A stretch of DNA of 64,000 bases from Emcibacteraceae bacterium. GTDB lineage: Bacteria; Pseudomonadota; Alphaproteobacteria; Sphingomonadales; Emcibacteraceae. A model generated the notes under the pieces. That model was not told the origin of the DNA. It ran no database searches and saw only the letters and a list, made by a program, of their open reading frames with translations. The position numbers were made by a program, and so were the translations under genes. The stretch covers positions 496,001 through 560,000 of the forward strand of contig JAJFIR010000031.1 of assembly GCA_021774795.1 (NCBI GenBank), written 5' to 3'. Shown one piece after another: positions 19,506 through 28,684 of the stretch. Position 1 is the first letter of the stretch. Each line of letters opens with the position of its first letter.

Positions 19506-20054
19506 TTACTGTGGCGGCGGGTTCAGACTAAACGAATCTATAACGATTTTCCAGCCATTATCGGGTTGCCGTTTCCAGACAGAAGCATATTTACCGTGCT
19601 GTTTGCTTACCGATCCGTCAGCTTTGATTGTGTTGATAGAAAAAGGACCCCACGTATAACCAAGATCGCCGGAAATATCGCCTGCCTCTGGCTCCCAGGT
19701 TACGGTGGTATTTGGTTTGTCACCGGCATCTTTCAATATTGCTGCTAGCCCTACTTTTGGTGCTTCTCCGGGCGGCAATGTCACTGCATCATCAGCAAGA
19801 TATTTGGCAAAAGCCTTATAAGTACCGTTCTTTAGTCGGTATTGAACGAATTCCCGATCAAGTGCAAATAGCGTTTCGATGTCATCCTTTTCTTGTGCAA
19901 GCGCAGCGAAGGGTGTGACGAATATGAGTACCAGTATAATTTTAAAGAACTGCATTTTTTTCTCCAATTTCAATTTACGATTTGAAGGTACCATAATTGC
20001 TGGTTCAAACAACAAACGAATTTTTGAAGCCAAATGTGACATTATGGTTAGCAC
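19506..20054 (-). CDS. SnoaL/DUF4440-like secreted protein
   Basis: FALDREFVQYRLKNGTYKAFAKYLADDAV...GKYASVWKRQPDNGWKIVIDSFS. Likely start at the internal MQFFKIILVLIF. Confidence 0.72.
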   Translation of the reverse strand: MLTIMSHLASKIRLLFEPAIMVPSNRKLKLEKKMQFFKIILVLIFVTPFAALAQEKDDIETLFALDREFVQYRLKNGTYKAFAKYLADDAVTLPPGEAPKVGLAAILKDAGDKPNTTVTWEPEAGDISGDLGYTWGPFSINTIKADGSVSKQHGKYASVWKRQPDNGWKIVIDSFSLNPPPQ

Positions 20055-20164
20055 CAGTTTTTTTAGGTGCCTTTTTATGTTTACGATGAATTAGTAACGC
20101 CCGTTTGACATGTGACTTGTTTCCCGCATATTGTCTACTCGTATATATAATTTAGGAGAGCGAT

Positions 20165-22375
20165 ATGTCCGCTTTAAAACAACGTCTTTTTACATTACTC
20201 ATTTTGATCACGGTCTCGGCATGTAGTTCTGAGCAGGTGACGGGGCCTTCTTCGGATGAGGTGATATCGAGCCAAGCTCAAAATGTAACCATTTATCGCG
20301 ATGCATACGGCGTACCGCATATACACGGTAACACTGACGGTGATACCGCTTTCGGTATGGGATACGCGCAAGCGGAAGATAATTTCAATCAGCTTGAGCT
20401 TGGTTTTATTATGGGCATTGGCCGTTCAGCCGAAGTTCTCGGCGAAAAAGCGGTGCTCGCAGACTGGGTGGTTCATTCCTTTGAAAATACGATGCTCTCA
20501 AAAAGGGATTACGAAAATGCGACACCTGCTGTAAAAGCGTTACTCGATGGCTACGCCGCGGGCATTAATTATTATATTGAAACGCACCCTGAACTGGAAG
20601 TTAGATTACTTGATCACGTTGAACCCTGGTATTCACTCGCGCTTATTCGTCGCTGGTATCATCTGGGTGGTTTTTTGGGACGTCTCAGGTTCACTATGGA
20701 GGAACGGACAGCGGCCTTTGAAGCCATTAACGGCGAAACATTGAAAATGGCTCAGCTGGAAATCCCCAAATATGATCCAGAAGACAGAAAAGAATTTGGC
20801 TCAAACTCCTGGGCGGCAAACGGATCAAAAATAGATGACACAGGTTCATACCTGTTTATTAATCCGCATCTTCCTGCTTTTGGCATTGGGCAAACATATG
20901 AAGCACATATGATGTCGGCCGAAGGATGGAATTTTACCGGTTACGCAAGGTTCGGTTATCCGGTTCCTTATATTGGTTTCAATGAAAATCTTGGTTGGAT
21001 GAGTACAGATAACTTCAGCAATCAGGAAGATAGCTGGATTGAGCATTTTGACGATCCGGAAAACCCGCTTTCATATACTTATGGTGACGGTACACGCGAT
21101 GCAACCGAATGGACGGGTGAGATTAAAATCAAAGGTGGAGAAGTTCGCACCGTAAAGTACCGCAGAACCCATCATGGTTCCGTGGTCGCCATGCGAGATG
21201 GGAAATTTTTATCAGGGATGATGGCGCGTATGGATGAACCGGGCTGGCTTGATCAATGGTATAATATGGGGCGTGCTAATAATATCGATGAATTTACCAA
21301 AGCGATTGAACCGCAAGCTATGCAGTTCGGTAATATTATGTATGCGGATCGCGATGCTAATATCTGGTATATTTATAACGGTGCCGTTCCTATAAGAACA
21401 GAAGGATTTGACTGGAACACGGCGGTTGACGGAAGCAATCCTGATACAGATTGGAAAGGCTATCATACACTTTACGATTTACCACAAGTGAAAAATCCGG
21501 TTTCCGATATGATGCAAAATACCAACACCAGCCCATTTATGGTGAGCATGTCAGAAAGCGATGCCAAGGAAGAAAACTACCCGACTTATATGGTTCGCGA
21601 GGGCGACAATGCAAGAAGCCGAAATGCAAGACGCATATTAAATAAACACGACAAATTTGACTTTGCGACCTGGGAATATGAAAGCCTTGATACGACAATG
21701 ACAGAATGGCCGGTTTCAAAACCGATCATCATGGACGCATATACTGCTACATCCGCTGAAAATTCTGAACGCGCTACGAAGCTAGCACCCGTTATCGAAA
21801 TGCTCGAAGCATGGGATGGTGTCGCGTCACTTGAGACACCGGAGCCAACAATTTATGTAGATTGGTATGAAGGTCTATATCGTCCGCAACCACGTGGGTA
21901 TGAAGCATCGAACGAGGAAATAATTGTAGCTCTTGAGCAAGCGATGGATAAACTAGTGGGAGACTGGGGAACTTGGCAAGTGGCGTGGGGTGAGATGAAT
22001 AGGTCGCAAAGACCTCCTCTTGATGCAAGCGGCAATCCAATTTTTGATGATAATGCTGACAGTATTGCGACGCCGGGTGTGCCAAGCTGGTCTGGCGGCA
22101 GTCAAATTACCTTTAACCTTCGGCGCGACGGCTTGAAAAAGCGCTATAAAACGGGTGGAAATAGTTATACGGCCATTGTTGATTTTCCAAATGATCGGAA
22201 TCAAAGGACCCAATCAAAATCTATCCATGTATTTGGTGCAAGTGCCGATCCAGGTTCACCAAATAATATGGATCAGGCAGCAATGCTTGCAGCTAAAAAA
22301 TATAAAAATGCATGGTTATATCTTGACGATGTGAAAGCAAATGCGTCAAGATTCTACCATCCGGGGGAGGAATAA
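20165..22375 (+). CDS. Penicillin acylase family (Ntn hydrolase) lipoprotein
   Basis: Lipobox ILITVSACSS; YRDAYGVPHIHG; nucleophile region FGSNSWAANGSK. Confidence 0.88.
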   Translation: MSALKQRLFTLLILITVSACSSEQVTGPSSDEVISSQAQNVTIYRDAYGVPHIHGNTDGDTAFGMGYAQAEDNFNQLELGFIMGIGRSAEVLGEKAVLADWVVHSFENTMLSKRDYENATPAVKALLDGYAAGINYYIETHPELEVRLLDHVEPWYSLALIRRWYHLGGFLGRLRFTMEERTAAFEAINGETLKMAQLEIPKYDPEDRKEFGSNSWAANGSKIDDTGSYLFINPHLPAFGIGQTYEAHMMSAEGWNFTGYARFGYPVPYIGFNENLGWMSTDNFSNQEDSWIEHFDDPENPLSYTYGDGTRDATEWTGEIKIKGGEVRTVKYRRTHHGSVVAMRDGKFLSGMMARMDEPGWLDQWYNMGRANNIDEFTKAIEPQAMQFGNIMYADRDANIWYIYNGAVPIRTEGFDWNTAVDGSNPDTDWKGYHTLYDLPQVKNPVSDMMQNTNTSPFMVSMSESDAKEENYPTYMVREGDNARSRNARRILNKHDKFDFATWEYESLDTTMTEWPVSKPIIMDAYTATSAENSERATKLAPVIEMLEAWDGVASLETPEPTIYVDWYEGLYRPQPRGYEASNEEIIVALEQAMDKLVGDWGTWQVAWGEMNRSQRPPLDASGNPIFDDNADSIATPGVPSWSGGSQITFNLRRDGLKKRYKTGGNSYTAIVDFPNDRNQRTQSKSIHVFGASADPGSPNNMDQAAMLAAKKYKNAWLYLDDVKANASRFYHPGEE

Positions 22376-22381
22376 AATATT

Positions 22382-22813
22382 ATGAAAATGACGGCTATAA
22401 TAAAATTATTTTTTGTCGCGGCAGGTTTCTCTCTAGTGACTATTACGAATCTTATTGCGCAATCAACCGGTGTTGCAACGGGGCATAAACCTGGATCGCA
22501 TGTTTTAACCAAGGATATGATGCCAAATTTTCCGGGCAATACGGTAACTTCTATGACGATTGAATTAAAAGCAGGGCAGGTTTCTTTACCGCATCGTCAT
22601 GCGGGTTTTCTATTTGTTTATGTGCTCGAGGGTGAAGTAAATTCACAGCTCGGCGACGGGCCAGTGACACTTTATAAAGCGGGTGAAAGCTGGATCGAAA
22701 CACCGGGAATATTTCATGGTGTCGCTGAAAGTGCCAGTAAGACGAAATCCGCCTATATTCTTGTTGTATTTGTTGGGCCGGACGATGAACCCCTTACGAC
22801 AGGTGTGAACTAA
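22382..22813 (+). CDS. Secreted cupin-domain protein
   Basis: Signal peptide; LPHRHAGFLFVYVLEGEVNSQL. Confidence 0.82.
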   Translation: MKMTAIIKLFFVAAGFSLVTITNLIAQSTGVATGHKPGSHVLTKDMMPNFPGNTVTSMTIELKAGQVSLPHRHAGFLFVYVLEGEVNSQLGDGPVTLYKAGESWIETPGIFHGVAESASKTKSAYILVVFVGPDDEPLTTGVN

Positions 22814-22824
22814 TTAAATTAGTT
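22808..22824. terminator. Palindrome shared by two convergent gene ends
   Basis: AACTAATT-A-AATTAGTT spans the TAA of the + gene and the TAA (TTA) of the - gene. Confidence 0.4.
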
Positions 22825-23262
22825 AACTTTCATTAGGCCCACGGTTGCCATACATTCAATTTCAACGACGGCTGTTCCCGCTAGAATCAAGTTGCCTACA
22901 CCACTTCTTGCAGGGGGATTTTCACCAAAGTAACTGCGGTAAGCTTTGTTTAAAGCGGCGCGGTCATCCGGATTTGCCATAAAGATCGTGCATTTTACAA
23001 CCTCACCCATGGACGAGCCGTACTTCTCCAACGTTGCTTTCATATTTTTCATAATCTGGTGGGTCTGCGCCTCTATGCCTTCGGGCATTTCTCTCGTTTT
23101 CGGATCTCTGCCTGTCATCCCGGAAAGATAAAGCATGTTGCCAACTCTTACTGCGGAAGAAAGAAGCGAAGTTGGGTTGCTCGTGTAATATTCAACGGTA
23201 TCTTGATCCTGTGCCCAGCTGAGCTGGCTGAAGATTGAGGTACTGAGTACGATGATAATCAA
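22819..23262 (-). CDS. RidA family protein with signal peptide
   Basis: GNMLYLSGMTGRDPKT...NMKATLEKYGSSMGEVVKCTIFMAN. Confidence 0.83.
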   Translation of the reverse strand: MIIIVLSTSIFSQLSWAQDQDTVEYYTSNPTSLLSSAVRVGNMLYLSGMTGRDPKTREMPEGIEAQTHQIMKNMKATLEKYGSSMGEVVKCTIFMANPDDRAALNKAYRSYFGENPPARSGVGNLILAGTAVVEIECMATVGLMKVN

Positions 23263-23291
23263 ACTTATTTTTTTTATAATTAGTCTACTTT

Positions 23292-24575
23292 TTAATCGAC
23301 TATTGCCTGATAAATTAATGCGCGTAATTTCCCCGTATCATCGATATCATTAGCGGGTATTAATTGGGTAAGATAAACGACAACCAGTTTTTCCTTTGGG
23401 TCAATCCAGTATGTTGAATGATAGGCACCGCCCCATCCGTATTCACCAAGTGTTCCCATCTGACCGAATTCCCCCAAATCGGTAACCACTTGAAAACCAA
23501 GACCAAACCCTACTCCGCCTATGCCGAATAGGGAAATATCGCCAATGTGGTTTTGGGTCATTAGTTCAATTGATTTTCGGCCCAGTATCCGCGTGCCATT
23601 AAGCTCACCACCATTTAGGACCATTTGCAAAAATGTGCCGTAATCCCGCGCGGTGGATACAAGCCCTGCGCCACCAGCGAAGCTTTTACGCGGACCACTG
23701 GTATACTGTCCTTGACCAATATGACTGCCATTCTCGAGCTGGCCCGGATCGGCGGCACGTGTTATTTTATCTCCTTTTTTGGAATAAACGGTTGCAACAC
23801 GATCTGCTTTATCCTCAGGCACGTAAAAGTAAGTATCGTGCATATGAAGTGGGTTTAAAATGTTTTCACTTAAAAACTGGTCAAGTGGTTGGCCGGATAC
23901 CACCTCAATCACAGCACCTAATATGTCTGTGTTATATCCATATACGAAATTCTCACCGGGCTGGGAGTTTTGCGGCAGTGCGGCGATACGCCTGACAGTT
24001 TCCCTAATGGGTTCATCACGGTCAGCAAAATACCATCCTTGTATACCTGCCTCTTCCCATTCTGCTTTGGCGGGGCCAAGCCCATAATCAATTCCCGCGG
24101 TATGTGTGAGTAAGTCCCGAAGGGTTATTTTTCGGTTCGCCGGCACGACATTATATCCGCCATTGCCATCTTCTTCAGCGACAGTGGTTTCCATATATTC
24201 CGGTAAATATTTCCCTACCGCATCATTTATCAGTAATTTGCCTTGCTCCTGCAAAATCATGATCCCGACACTGGTTATCGCTTTGGTTTGTGAAGCAATC
24301 CTGAACATGGCGTTTCTATTCATTGACACTTCCGCCTCTACATCGCGCATACCAAAAGATTTATAATATACGGGCGTGCCGTTTCTCGCTACATATACGA
24401 CGTTCCCGGCAAGCTTTTCCTGGTCAATATATGTCTGCATAACGCTATCAATACGGCTTAATCGTTCAAGAGACATTCCCTGATTGATTTGCGCTTCGCT
24501 GATATTTGTAAAAGCAATAGTGAATAGAAATATACTAAAAAACTTAGTGCCATTATTGAAAATTATATTGATCAT
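23292..24575 (-). CDS. Serine hydrolase (beta-lactamase-like, class C fold)
   Basis: SxxK FRIASQTKAITS; YxN YGYNTD. Confidence 0.87.
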   Translation of the reverse strand: MINIIFNNGTKFFSIFLFTIAFTNISEAQINQGMSLERLSRIDSVMQTYIDQEKLAGNVVYVARNGTPVYYKSFGMRDVEAEVSMNRNAMFRIASQTKAITSVGIMILQEQGKLLINDAVGKYLPEYMETTVAEEDGNGGYNVVPANRKITLRDLLTHTAGIDYGLGPAKAEWEEAGIQGWYFADRDEPIRETVRRIAALPQNSQPGENFVYGYNTDILGAVIEVVSGQPLDQFLSENILNPLHMHDTYFYVPEDKADRVATVYSKKGDKITRAADPGQLENGSHIGQGQYTSGPRKSFAGGAGLVSTARDYGTFLQMVLNGGELNGTRILGRKSIELMTQNHIGDISLFGIGGVGFGLGFQVVTDLGEFGQMGTLGEYGWGGAYHSTYWIDPKEKLVVVYLTQLIPANDIDDTGKLRALIYQAIVD

Positions 24576-25034
24576 GAATTGTCCTGAATTTTGCGATTAA
24601 GTTTTATAGATTACGATACTGGCCTATTTTAATTAATTCCGCAACTGCTTAACACATCACGTCAACAATAATCCAGCGGTTAGACGAACGGGAAACGAGA
24701 TCAAGGTACGTCGAAAAGATGTAGAAAAAATATTGTCACAAGATGTCTAAATTTAAACGGTAGGCGGCGGGGTTTGCTCTGCCCCTCGCATCGCATTTTC
24801 GGTCGCCAGAAATAATATTTTTTTGTGTATTTTATTTGTTTTCACCTGATTTAAGCTGAAAAAAAAGGACCAATGAAAGGCCCTTTCTGAATGAACGTGA
24901 ATATTCAGACAGACCAGTTTAAAACCATCGCTTCACAACTTAGCTCACGAATGATGCGTTCACTTTTATAGCCGCGCCTTGCAGTTTCAGAATTGATATG
25001 CCATTGTTTAATAATAATTTGAAGGAGAAGATTA

Positions 25035-25829
25035 GTGAAATCATTTTTAAAATTAACGTTCTGTTTGGCGGGTGGAGTGTTTCTAATAATGACCGCCGCG
25101 TCAGCACAGGAACTTGATATAGAAGTCAAAGGATTTGGACTTCATAAATTAGAGGTTACCCATCCCGACGGTACATTACAAAGATATATTATTAACATCC
25201 CGCAAGGCTACGACGGCAGTAAGCCTGTTCCGTTGATATTAGGACTTCACTACGGTTTTCAGCGCGTAGAAGGATCCGAGAGGCCTGAACCATATTGGAC
25301 GGAAGGCTTTTTCACGAAGATTTATCAGCAAGCCTTTAAGCCGCTCAATGCCATATTTCTTGCGGCAGATTCGGTTAATGGAAATTGGTCGACGCCGGAA
25401 AATGAAGCAGCGGTACTTCGCCTCATGGATAGTGTTATCGCGACATACAATATCGATGACAAAAAGACCATTGTAACAGGTTACAGTATGGGGGGCTTCG
25501 GCACATGGCATATGGCGTCAAAATATCAAGACCGTTTTGCGGGCGCCGTGCCAATTGCAGGCATGCCGGTTGCGATGGATACGTTCCGGGAAGACAGGGA
25601 GTTTATAGATGTGGACTGGCATATTCCGCTATACGTCATTCATTCGAAAGTTGACGGACTTATCGATATCGGGCCGACAACAGAATATGTGAAAAAACTA
25701 AAGACGGATGGAAAAGACGTCACGTTCCAGGTATTAGAAGTTTTAACACATCATCAGGAAAACATGCTTCCTGAACCGATGGGAAAAACGGTACCCTGGA
25801 TCAAAAGAGTTTGGCGTAACGCCGAATAA
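25035..25829 (+). CDS. Secreted alpha/beta hydrolase (esterase/PHB-depolymerase-like)
   Basis: Nucleophile elbow GYSMGGFG; signal peptide. Confidence 0.82.
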   Translation: MKSFLKLTFCLAGGVFLIMTAASAQELDIEVKGFGLHKLEVTHPDGTLQRYIINIPQGYDGSKPVPLILGLHYGFQRVEGSERPEPYWTEGFFTKIYQQAFKPLNAIFLAADSVNGNWSTPENEAAVLRLMDSVIATYNIDDKKTIVTGYSMGGFGTWHMASKYQDRFAGAVPIAGMPVAMDTFREDREFIDVDWHIPLYVIHSKVDGLIDIGPTTEYVKKLKTDGKDVTFQVLEVLTHHQENMLPEPMGKTVPWIKRVWRNAE

Positions 25830-25845
25830 TGGTGCATCTTAAATC

Positions 25846-26580
25846 ATGACTTGGGCGTTGCTTGCTATTGCAACATTCTTTGCGTCTTCTGTTCAATCGG
25901 CAACAGGTTTTGGCTTTGCTTTAATAGTTGTACCGGCATTTTTGATTTTGCTGAATTCTGCTGATGCGATCCAAATAGTAATTATTATTTCTGTGGTTAT
26001 GTCTTGTGCCCATTGGCTAAAACTTAGACATTTGACCCCTTATCCTTTACTTAAGTGGCTGATCATCGGTGGTGTGGTCGGGTTCCCGTCTGGTATAGCG
26101 ATTTATAAGACCGTTGATCTGAATGCGATAAAAATGGCGGTTGCAGCATTCATTATTCTAATCAGCTTGCAAAATGGTTGGAATTTATTTCGAAAGAATA
26201 ATCAGCACGAAGCGAAAACCGACAATAAGGGAATTTTAGCGGCTGTCGGTGTAGTTTCCGGGATATTGGGGGCCGCCATGGCAATGCCGGGTCCTATCTT
26301 AATGTTATATTTATCACGCACGTCGCTTCGTAAAAACGAAATTCGCGCTGCGATGATGACCTTTTTTGTGTTCGCTTATAGTGGCGCATTGATAATGCAG
26401 GTTTCTGTAGTGGGCATCGAAACGGACACGTGGATCACCAGTGCAATTTTACTTCCGGCAGCATTGATTGGTGTTTATGCCGGTCATTTAGTCTCAAACA
26501 AGATAAATGACAAACTGTTCAAAGGATTGGTATTGATCATACTGATTCTAACGGGCATCTTTATGATACTAAATCTCTAA
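25846..26580 (+). CDS. TauE/SafE family sulfite/anion exporter-like protein
   Basis: 244 aa, two TM repeats; SVQSATGFGFALIVVPAFL and GVVSGILGAAMAMPGP. Confidence 0.83.
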   Translation: MTWALLAIATFFASSVQSATGFGFALIVVPAFLILLNSADAIQIVIIISVVMSCAHWLKLRHLTPYPLLKWLIIGGVVGFPSGIAIYKTVDLNAIKMAVAAFIILISLQNGWNLFRKNNQHEAKTDNKGILAAVGVVSGILGAAMAMPGPILMLYLSRTSLRKNEIRAAMMTFFVFAYSGALIMQVSVVGIETDTWITSAILLPAALIGVYAGHLVSNKINDKLFKGLVLIILILTGIFMILNL

Positions 26581-26600
26581 ACCAATGGGGGCATCTCAAC

Positions 26601-27611
26601 ATGTTAACTGACAAATATCCGCGAGCTTTATTAGCTCACACACCGACGCCAATTGAAAGTTTAACAAACCTGAGCAAGAAACTTGGCGGTCCGCATATAT
26701 GGGTTAAAAGAGATGATTGCACAGGACTTGCATTTGGTGGAAATAAAGCCAGACAACTGGAATATTATCTTGGTGAAGCGGTAAGAGATAACGCAGATAC
26801 CATTTTGATCACCAGTGCCGTTCAATCGAACTATTTACGTTCAGCGGTATCTGCTGCCCGAAAATACGGTATGGAAGTTGAGGTTCAGCAGGAAGAGCGG
26901 GTACCCAATAGGCCATACGAATATTATCATTCTGGAAATCCGTACCTTCTTAAATTAATGGGGGCGAAAATTCATAGTTACCCTGTGGGTGAGGACGAGG
27001 AAGGTGCTGACCACGCCCTTTATGAACGCGCCGAAATACTAAAAACTGAAGGAAAATGTCCCTATGTTATTCCTCTCGCCGGAAAACATATACCGCTTGG
27101 TTCTCTTGGCTATGTCGATTGTGCGGAAGAACTTCTTGAACAACTAAAGGATCTACCTTTCACGGTTGACGGTATTGCTATAGCATCAGGTAGCGGGACA
27201 ACACATGCCGGTTTGGTTGCCGGGCTTCGTGCGCTCGGAAGCAATATAGCGGTTTATGGTATTTGTGTGCGGCGTGATAAAAAATCACAAAGTGAAAGAG
27301 TATTTGAAAAAACTAAAATTGTGGCGGAAATGATTGGTCATGCGGGCATTATCAAGGAAGATGATATTATCATTGATGATCATACTTTACTTCCGGGCTA
27401 CGGGCAATTGAACGAAAACGTCACCGAAGCAATTGATTTGGCAGCAAAATATGAAGGACTATTGGTTGACCCGGTATATAGTGGCAAGGCACTCGCCGGG
27501 CTTATTCATTTGATAAGGAATGGCCGGTTTAGTGATGATCAAAATATTCTGCTTGTTCACACTGGCGGTGCCCCTGCGCTCTTTGGGTATCCAGAACTGA
27601 TAGAAAAATGA
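26601..27611 (+). CDS. PLP-dependent D-cysteine desulfhydrase / ACC deaminase family
   Basis: WVKRDDCTGLAFGGNKARQLEY; VDGIAIASGSGTTHAGLVAGL. Confidence 0.85.
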   Translation: MLTDKYPRALLAHTPTPIESLTNLSKKLGGPHIWVKRDDCTGLAFGGNKARQLEYYLGEAVRDNADTILITSAVQSNYLRSAVSAARKYGMEVEVQQEERVPNRPYEYYHSGNPYLLKLMGAKIHSYPVGEDEEGADHALYERAEILKTEGKCPYVIPLAGKHIPLGSLGYVDCAEELLEQLKDLPFTVDGIAIASGSGTTHAGLVAGLRALGSNIAVYGICVRRDKKSQSERVFEKTKIVAEMIGHAGIIKEDDIIIDDHTLLPGYGQLNENVTEAIDLAAKYEGLLVDPVYSGKALAGLIHLIRNGRFSDDQNILLVHTGGAPALFGYPELIEK

Positions 27612-27705
27612 AGGCATTATAGGCGGCAATAAAAATCGTTAGTTGTTCCTGATTTTCTGATTTATGTTTTATAATCCTAAGAAGTAGGTTATTTAAAAGA
27701 GGAAG

Positions 27706-27722
27706 GCTTAATTTAATTAAGC
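27706..27722. promoter_or_regulatory. Palindromic candidate operator upstream of cyanophycinase
   Basis: GCTTAAT-TTA-ATTAAGC, 7-bp perfect arms. Confidence 0.35.
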
Positions 27723-27792
27723 GGATGATGACGAATAAGTCGTGATCAAACGGGGGGAATTTTAGCCAATAATAGTAAGGTTTTAACAAAGA

Positions 27793-28644
27793 ATGTGTCC
27801 AGCCAATGTGGAAGACGGACATCAAAGGGGTTTTATCGTTCCCATTGGTGGTGCCGAAAATAAGGAAACAAATCCTTCAATTTTAAGAAAATTTACGGAA
27901 ATATCCGGTGGCAAGAATGCTACGATCGTAATCATTCCGACCGCGTCAAGACTTGACGATACAGGTGACCGCTACGAAGAAGTTTTTAAAGAACTTGGTG
28001 CGCGGGAAGTCAGTCATATGCCTATTACAAGCAGGGAAGACTGTAATAATCCCGAATTTGTTGAACGGATTGAAAAAGCAACGGGGATATTCATTACGGG
28101 CGGTAACCAGCTCCGATTAGCGACAGTTCTTGGTGGCACAACCGTTTCACAAGCCATAAGAACGGCAAATGCGCGCGGCGTTCATATCGCGGGCACGTCA
28201 GCCGGCGCGTCCATCATGTCTGAACATATGATAGCAGGCGGAGATTCCAACGAGCCGCCGAAAGAAGGCGGCGCGACATTAGCCCCTGGGCTTGGCCTGA
28301 CTAATGCGATGATTATTGATCAACATTTCTCCGAAAGAAACAGATTAGGTAGATTGTTATCGGCTGTTGCCTTCAACCCGTTTTTAATGGGCATAGGGAT
28401 TGATGAAGATACAGGGGCATTCATTGGCCCGGATGACATTTGCGAAGTGGTTGGTAGTGGCACCATTACGGTTATTGACGGCGGGGAGCTTACTTATTCA
28501 TCGGCGTACGGAACCGATACCGGTAAGGGACTTGGTTTGCTTGGGTTAAAACTGGATATTTTGCATGAAGGATGTTTTTATGATTTTAACATCCGTGAAG
28601 CATTTCCACCGGTTGAAGATCGGCAAAATATTTGCAAAATATAG
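27793..28644 (+). CDS. cphB: Cyanophycinase
   Basis: FIVPIGGAENK, GIFITGGNQLRL, GTSAGASIMSEHMI (serine nucleophile), immediately upstream of cphA. Confidence 0.92.
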   Translation: MCPANVEDGHQRGFIVPIGGAENKETNPSILRKFTEISGGKNATIVIIPTASRLDDTGDRYEEVFKELGAREVSHMPITSREDCNNPEFVERIEKATGIFITGGNQLRLATVLGGTTVSQAIRTANARGVHIAGTSAGASIMSEHMIAGGDSNEPPKEGGATLAPGLGLTNAMIIDQHFSERNRLGRLLSAVAFNPFLMGIGIDEDTGAFIGPDDICEVVGSGTITVIDGGELTYSSAYGTDTGKGLGLLGLKLDILHEGCFYDFNIREAFPPVEDRQNICKI

Positions 28645-28684
28645 TTGATATCACTTCAGATAAATAAAGAGAAAGAGGGCCTAA

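Noticed and set aside
24576-25034. Possible sRNA or small protein gene in the 459-bp gap (hairpins TCTGAAT/ATTCAGA and AAAGG...CCTTT; 26-codon ORF at 24891-24971)
   Set aside because: Weak hairpins, no clear promoter, and the small ORF lacks an SD; not enough to call.
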